Source: Malus domestica
Taxonomy: Eukaryota; Streptophyta; Magnoliopsida; Rosales; Rosaceae
Direction: 5' to 3'
Assembly: GCF_042453785.1 (NCBI RefSeq)
Contig: NC_091674.1
Span: 30,205,501-30,269,500 of the forward strand
Length of the DNA: 64,000 bases
The notes under the pieces are model-generated. The model had not been told where the DNA came from. It did not search any database and saw only the letters and a list, made by a program, of their open reading frames with translations. The position numbers were made by a program, and so were the translations under genes. Shown here in pieces: positions 58,701 through 64,000 of this stretch (position 1 is its first letter; each line of letters starts with the position of its first letter).

Positions 58701-60736
58701 ATGATGACTGGGAAGAGGATAAATTAAATGGCAACTTATGACTTTTGCCGAGGGGACATGATGAACAAAAGTCGTAGGTTGCATTACCAGTTAATGGTAA
58801 TATATTTTTGGAAATTAGATTACGTAAAACATAAATTGCAGGATGACCCAACCTAGAATGCCAAGTAGCATCCGACACTCTAACACCGACAAATGCAGAG
58901 ACTCCATTGTTGACCACAGAAGAACTTGAAAATGGATAAAAACCATTTTTACTCCGGCCTTGCAAAAGCATCTTCCCCGTTTGAAGGTCCTGAACACGGT
59001 AGGAATTGGGATATAAGGTCAGTGAACAATGATTGTCTTTGGTAAATTGATTGATGGAAATAACATTAGTAGAAGCATTAGGGCAGTGAAGGGTGTTGGG
59101 AAGGGTAAAGGAGTGATTGGGTGTGTGAATAATAGAAGTGCCAACATGAGAAATGTGCAAACCTGATCCATCCACCACACCATTAACATTGTCAGTGCCA
59201 TTGTAAGGACGAGGATTCGAAACCTGATTCAAATCATGAGTGATATGTGCATTGGCTCCAGAGTCAAAAAGCCAGTTTTGAATGCCAGAGGGAGAAGCAG
59301 ACGCCGGAGACGGTGCAGCAGCAGCATAAGCTTGGAGACGTGGAGCAGGAACACATCCTTCATAGGCCATATTGAGGCGATTGAAACAATCGATGGCAGA
59401 ATGGCCGTGACGACGACATATTTGGCATTGGATACGGCCACCAGATTGGGTTGGAGAAGGAGGAGCACCAAGAATGCCATAATGGGTTTGTCGGGGTGGA
59501 GGAGCATGGTGTTCTTGGCCTTGTGGACGAGGAGGAAACTGGCCACGGCCGCCATTGAAGTGACCACGGCCTCCTCGAAAAGCACCGCGACCACGAGAAG
59601 GTCCTGAACTACCTCATCCAGCAGCAAGGGCAGTGGGCCCATTTTCAAACACAGTATGAAGCTTTTGACGTCTCTCTGCACCAAGAAGAAGAGCCTCAAA
59701 GGCACTGTAAGTGATGGCCTCATCCCTTGCTTGTGCAGAAGCAACAATACTCTCATAAGCAGGCCCAACATTATTTAAAATAATGGCAACAAGATCAGAG
59801 TCAGTCACAGGAGAACCAGAGAGGGAGAGAGTGTCAGCAAGACCATTAATACGATCAAGAAACTCAGCAATAGAGGAATCACCACGATGGGTATTCATAA
59901 GCTCACTACGCAATTGGAGGAGACGACCAGTAGACTGAGAAACATACCTGTCTCGTAAACAAGTCCATGCAGAATGAGAACTTGTCTTATTAATAAGAGA
60001 GGCAAGAACGGTGGGATGAACCGAACTGTTGATCCAAGAGAGGACCATAGCATCGTGTTGAATCCATGCATCAAAGTCAGGATTGACTTTATCAGTGAGT
60101 TGGCCATCATCATCCTGCAAGAAGGCAGGAGGACATTGGTTGGTTCCATCAACAAAGGACACCAGATTCCTGCTTCGAAGCAAGGGCAACATCTGGGCAT
60201 GCCATAGGGGATAGTTGGTACGATCCAACTTTATAGTCAGAAAGTTGGAAGCATTTGGAAGAGAGGGAATAGCAACGGGAGTTGAGGGATTTAAACTGGA
60301 CGCCATGAGAGAGAGAAGAGAAAAAAATTAAAGCTTTTGGTCGTTAGACTGTTAGCTCTGTGATACCATGATGAATATCGTCTTTGCTGATGAATAATCA
60401 AGCTCTCTTACTTCAATACCTGCTGCAATGGCAGCATGGTTTATATACAAGTTTACAAGCATGCAATAAACAATAATACTGTCCTTAACCCTTGCTGTAC
60501 TGACAGCATGGTTTATATACAAGTTTAATACACGCATGCAATAAATAATACAGGTGGCAGAAACCATGTGAAGTATTCCTTCTGTCAGGTTGTGCAGCTA
60601 AGTATTCCTTCTGTCAGGTTGTGCAGCAAGTGGATTGCAGCTGGAAGGTTGAGGTTGAATTGGTGGTGCTGTCGTGGACCTTGCTGTCGTGGACCTTTCT
60701 TTAGGGTTTGGAGTTTTGTGTGAACTAGGTTTATCA
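55728..60736 (-). mobile_element. Complete Ty1/Copia LTR retrotransposon
   Basis: LTRs of 368 bases at 55728-56095 and 60369-60736 (TGATGAATATCG...GGTTTATCA) differ at only about two sites by eye. A perfect 5-bp duplication ACTCT lies at 55723-55727 and 60737-60741. On the minus strand, primer site TGGTATCACAGAGC (60368-60355, initiator tRNA-Met type) follows the 5' (right) LTR, and polypurine tract GCGGGGGCA precedes the 3' (left) LTR. Each LTR holds paired TATATAAACCATGCTG motifs (minus strand), likely TATA boxes. Length 5009 bases; inserted recently. Confidence 0.95.
55957..60306 (-). pseudogene. Copia polyprotein (GAG-PR-INT-RT-RH) with two in-frame stops
   Basis: One reading frame on the minus strand from ATG 60306 to a stop at 55957 inside the 3' LTR. 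It is interrupted only by TGA at 59616-59614 and TAA at 56895-56893, both consistent with C-to-T changes. Domain order is Copia: GAG (60306 to about 59615), zinc knuckle CQICRRHGHSAIDC (near 59400-59430), protease WLFDSGANAHIT (near 59260), integrase zinc region WHSRLGHP and core YYVVFVDDFSRYAW, reverse transcriptase with YVDD (LLIYVDDILITG near 57040), and RNase H with WCDNISAIAVASNP. No frameshift is present. Because of the two stops this copy cannot make full polyprotein. Confidence 0.93.
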
Positions 60737-60793
60737 ACTCTTACTATATTACCAATTTGTTTTATGGTGGAATCTCAACTTCTTAGCATATTG

Positions 60794-60989
60794 TGTTACG
60801 ACCTAGCTCGACATCTTCTACCATGCATAGAGAGAACTAACAGAAATGGAATACTCAATATTCATTAACTGTTTTCCTTCTGGTACAGGCTTGCTATTTA
60901 TAGTGAGTTTCCACTAACCTTCTAACTAACTAACCATCTTTCCACAACAATTCCCAACTAATTTTGCCACCTGTCATAGTCTCCTAACA
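60794..60989 (-). mobile_element. 3' LTR remnant of a second Copia-like element
   Basis: 196 bases starting TGTTACGACC and ending CTCCTAACA. The minus strand reads a polypurine tract CGAGGGGGGGTTAT directly before TGTTAGGAG, so this is the 3' LTR of a minus-strand element whose interior is lost after about 100 bases. The LTR contains CTATTTATAG (60894-60903), a palindromic TATA-like site. Confidence 0.6.
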
Positions 60990-61105
60990 ATAACCCCCCC
61001 TCGAAACCGAGCTTACAAATCACAAACTCAACAATACAAACAACACAGATTGAACTAACTTGCAACAACAGAAATCTGGTACTCAATACAGAAAGCGGTT
61101 GGGCT

Positions 61106-61566
61106 GATTTTCTTGTCACAGATCAGCCAACCAAGTGCCTTCTTCTTCTTCTTCTTCTTCTTCTTCTTCAGATTTCTTATTCCTTTTACTCATTAGTGTT
61201 TTCAAAGATTGCTTTTATACGTAACGTACGTGTACTGTGAAGGATATTAGAGGACCATCATATCACAGTGTACTCAATACACTATTAGTATCTACCTTAG
61301 TTGTTAAGTATTGGTAGATAGGGTTGTTATGTAATAGTGATGACTAGGCAATAGATAGTTATTTATATGTCTATATCCTTTTGTACAATGTACAAGTAAC
61401 AAGGTCAACCCACTCATCACTTGACAGGGTGCAAGGGAAGTGCTCCACTTCACTCGATTTATGTTGTCCACATGAAAATTCGTCACACGTGATGTGTGTT
61501 GAGAATATGAATCTCACATCGAAGAAATAAGAACACGTGCTTATAAGTAATTGGACTAACTCTATT
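61106..61566. repeat. Right copy of the old direct repeat
   Basis: Partner of 55273-55727, about 80-85 percent similar by eye, with an expanded TTC tract (eight or more units at 61139-61168 against four in the left copy) and a small insertion near 61280. It ends with CTTATAAGTAATTGGACTAA. The pair may be LTRs or a segmental duplication; no primer site was found. Confidence 0.65.
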
Positions 61567-62449
61567 AAAAAACATTAATTAGGTGGACAAGAATAGTAAT
61601 CCAACACGAGTACTCCATTTTTGTTATAGAAATAGAGGATTACATAAGTAATCTCAAGATGTATTAAAATTCTATTATTACATCTCGAATCAAGTAACCA
61701 AGACTATAAAGTTCGCAACAAAAAAGTGCTCACAAAAGGTGACCACAAAGAAACATATTCAGAATTGATACTTATGACTCATTTGAAATTATTTTACATA
61801 GAATGTACTTTTTACTCACAAGTGTTTTTACTTAAAGTAGTTTTATAAGACAAACATTCTATAAAAAATCCCAGAGTTTTATATATAAAAAAAAAAAATT
61901 ACTCAAAGTCTATTTCTCCAGAAAACGCTTCTATAACTCATAGTGCTTCTATATTAAAATATCAAACTTAAGTTTAAAAAAGCGTTTGTGAACTTTTTTT
62001 GAGAAATCCGCTGAACTAGTCACTCAGCCCACAAAACATAAATTCGGACTAGTCCCCCTTTAAGAAAATCCCACACCGCAGCAGCCCAGCCCACATCCCT
62101 TCACTCTGCACTCTCTGTGTTCGTCATTCTTTCTTTTTCCCAGTCGTCTTCCTCCTCCTGCGCCTGTATCCTAATAAATCTTCTTCATCTTCTTATCAGA
62201 TGAATCGGTTTTTCCATGACCAGGTAATTTTCTTTGCATTTGGAAATTGTTTCGTGATTCAGCCGACATTTATTCCACTGCATTCCATTTTTCTTGTGCT
62301 TGAATTTGATATTAATATTGCTTCTTAAACTTTCATATTTCCTGGATTTAGGTTGATTAATCTTTTTTTTATATTTAGTATTAGCTTGCCCCCATTACCA
62401 ATTTACTAAAGGTCATATCTTTGCTTAAATTTGAGATATTTATCAACAG
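61567..62449. other. Promoter and 5' region of the Rab GGTase beta gene
   Basis: AT-rich to about 62050, with MITE-like AAGTGTTTTTACTT debris. From 62090 a CT-rich leader begins, and a probable 5' exon ends at CATGACCAG|GTAATT (62222/62223). Confidence 0.5.
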
Positions 62450-63034
62450 ATGGGGAGCTGGTTGCCCAGAAACATGTTCAATTCATTCTCTCAGTCGAAA
62501 AGGTCTGTCTTTTAATCCACATTCAATCAAAATTTTTTTCTTTTGTATATATGTGTGTCTATGTATTTATATAGAGTGTTTATATGTTTGAATATATATG
62601 TATGTGTATGTGTCCGTATAATAGTGACATGGTGACAATGTATTCAGAAGAGGGACTCTTTGGAGGCTGTGGCAATGGAGCATCCAAGAATGAATGGGGA
62701 ATATTGGTGTTTAACAATTCTTGATCTCCTCGGAAAGCTTCAGGCGGTCGATGTTGATGAGGTTGTTTCGTGGGTTCTCCAGTGCCAGCATGACTCAAGT
62801 TGTTACATTATATAGAATTCTTAGCTCAAAAGCACTAACTAGTTACTAGTGTTTTGTTCTTCATTGGTTGTTTATTGATTTAGAGTTTGAGAGAAAATGA
62901 TGACACGATACAGCTTCATATATGCAGGTGGGTTCGAAGGTAACATTGGGCACGAGCCACATGTACAATACACCTTAAGTGCCGTGCAGGTTTTGGCCTT
63001 ATTTAACAAGATTGATGTTCTGGATGCTGACAAG
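62450..63034 (+). CDS. Rab geranylgeranyltransferase beta subunit, 5' exons only, probably damaged
   Basis: Exons 62450-62502, 62648-62798 and 62928 to about 63034. The frame reads [17 protein letters not shown], then [41 protein letters not shown] and [20 protein letters not shown] with DVLDADKV. These are the first prenyltransferase alpha-alpha repeats of RabGGTase beta, which adds geranylgeranyl groups to Rab GTPases. The ATG at 62450 is one base out of frame with GELVAQK, as if one G of the ATGGGG run were lost, and no upstream frame rescues it. The catalytic zinc-binding part does not follow: a LINE begins 100 bases on and an LTR after that. Later exons may lie beyond the window, or the locus may be a truncated duplicate. 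Confidence 0.7.
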
Positions 63035-63134
63035 GTTGCAATTTGTATCCTTGTAGCACATCTATTTGTAAAATTCCAAATAAATCTTCATTTCCCTAAA
63101 TGTATGCATTTTTAATTTGAATGGTGTACTAAAC

Positions 63135-63599
63135 AACAACAACAACAACAACAAAGCCTTTTCCCACTAAGTGGGGTCGGCTATATGAATCCTAGAACGC
63201 CATTGCGCTCGGTTTTGTGTCATGTCCTCCGTTCGATCCAAGTACTCTAAGTCTTTTCTTAGAGTCTCTTCTAAAGTTTTCCTAGGTCTTCCTCTACCCC
63301 TTCGGCCCTGAACATCTGTCCCGTAGTCACATCTTCGAACCGGAGCGTCAGTCGGCCTTCTTTGCCCATGTCCAAATCACCGGAACCGATTTTCTCTCAT
63401 CTTTCCTTCAATTTTCCCTTGAGCTTCAGTGGCCTACGACGGTCACATAACACGCCGGATGCACTCTTACACTTCATCCGTCCAGGTCGTATTCTATGGT
63501 TGAGATCTCCATCTAATTCTCCGTTCTCTTGCAAGATAGATCCTAGGTAGCGAAAACGGTCGCTTTTTGTGATCTTCGCTAGATTGCTCCGGTCATTAG
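63135..63599 (-). mobile_element. 3' end of a LINE (RTE-like) with TTG tail
   Basis: Minus-strand reading gives the C-terminal region of a LINE reverse transcriptase polyprotein: [38 protein letters not shown], then after a deletion MRENRFR, RRPTDAPVRRCDYGTDVQ, RRGRGRPRKTLEETLRKDLE and an end at HIADPT before a stop. The 3' terminus is a TTG-repeat tail (CAA repeats on the plus strand, 63135-63153), as in plant RTE-type LINEs. Stops and the deletion show that it is dead. Confidence 0.82.
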
Positions 63600-64000
63600 T
63601 GTGGATAAGTATATAAATGGATAGAGATAGGAAAGCAAACACAAGATGTACGTGGTTCACCCAGATTGGCTACGTCCACGGAATAGAAGAGTTCTCATTA
63701 ATTGTGAAGGGTTTACACAAGTACATAGGTTCAAGCTCTCCTTTAGTGAGTACAAGTGAATGATTTAGTACAAATGACATTAGGAAATATTGTGGGAGAA
63801 TGATCTCGTAATCACGAAACCTCTAAGTATCGGAGTGTGGTGTCGTCTTGACTTGCCTTATCTGTCTCATAGGTAGATGTGGCATCTTCTCTGGAAGTAC
63901 TCTTCCTCCATCCAGGGGTGGTATCTTTAACTGGTGGAGATGCACAAGGTAATGTATCAATTTCACTTGAAGCTTACTTGTAGTTTCAGGCTTGGTCAAG
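63600..64000. mobile_element. LTR of a retrotransposon running off the window
   Basis: Begins TGTGGATAAG directly where LINE similarity stops. It contains ATGTACGTGGTTCACCC and TTGGCTACGTCCACGG, a phrase also seen in the LTR at 32672 (CGTGGTTCACCCC..TTTGGGCTACGTCCAC). No coding sequence. The right end is outside the window, so the strand cannot be set. Confidence 0.55.

Noticed and set aside
55957-60306. Endogenous plant pararetrovirus
   Set aside because: Domain order PR-INT-RT-RH, matched LTRs and a Met-type primer site identify Ty1/Copia; there is no movement protein.

Overview
The window is plant nuclear DNA, almost certainly from a woody eudicot. Genes have short exons with GT..AG introns and AT-rich intergenic DNA, and every gene has plant-specific architecture: plastid and mitochondrial targeting, RTNLB, plant LPP, PB1. 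The repeats (Cassandra TRIM, Au SINE, PIF/Harbinger, RTE-type LINE with a TTG tail, Copia, many MITEs) fit a rosid. An apple/pear-like Rosaceae genome is my best guess, but that is inference from repeat flavour.

Layout. 1-2.4 kb: minus-strand dipeptide epimerase (enolase superfamily), 3' end off the window. 3.1-4.3 kb: non-autonomous Harbinger. 4.9-6.2 kb: old LTR with a minus-strand primer site. 6.9-8.0 kb: reticulon-like gene. 8.8 kb: 5'-truncated Au SINE with a 17-bp target duplication. 9.65 kb: gene for a 70-aa membrane peptide. 10.56 kb: tRNA-Leu(CAG). 10.8-12.1 kb: giant fold-back element. 12.2 kb: small Cys-rich protein gene. 13.3-15.4 kb: mitochondrial ribosomal protein mS35. 15.7-22.9 kb: gene-free, with a Mutator-type MITE, a Cassandra element and a hAT MITE. 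22.9-28.5 kb: full-length PIF/Harbinger with a transposase (one nonsense codon), an intact Myb/SANT-like partner gene and a 1.2-kb GT minisatellite. 29.3-32.1 kb: RING-H2 E3 ligase. 32.7-36.9 kb: LTR element with apparently identical LTRs and no gag/pol, carrying pieces of host genes. 38.2-40.6 kb: plastid-type MurG. 44.0-46.6 kb: PB1-domain protein with polyglutamine. 49.8-51.3 kb: lipid phosphate phosphatase. 52.2-53.9 kb: two related small genes, one broken. 55.7-60.7 kb: complete young Copia element, polyprotein closed by two stops. 62.4-63.0 kb: first exons of Rab geranylgeranyltransferase beta, followed by a LINE 3' end (63.1-63.6 kb) and an LTR that leaves the window.

The host genes do not form a pathway; they are unrelated housekeeping or signalling genes between transposons. 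MurG and the epimerase both descend from families of bacterial cell-wall metabolism, but they lie 36 kb apart and no functional link is implied. The most interesting systems are (i) the 4.2-kb LTR element that has captured DEAD-box helicase and C2H2-type coding fragments, (ii) the Harbinger element and its internally replaced relative in the same window, and (iii) the 1.3-kb palindromic fold-back with purine/pyrimidine arms. All exon coordinates were derived by hand from reading frame and splice sites. No alignment or database search was run.
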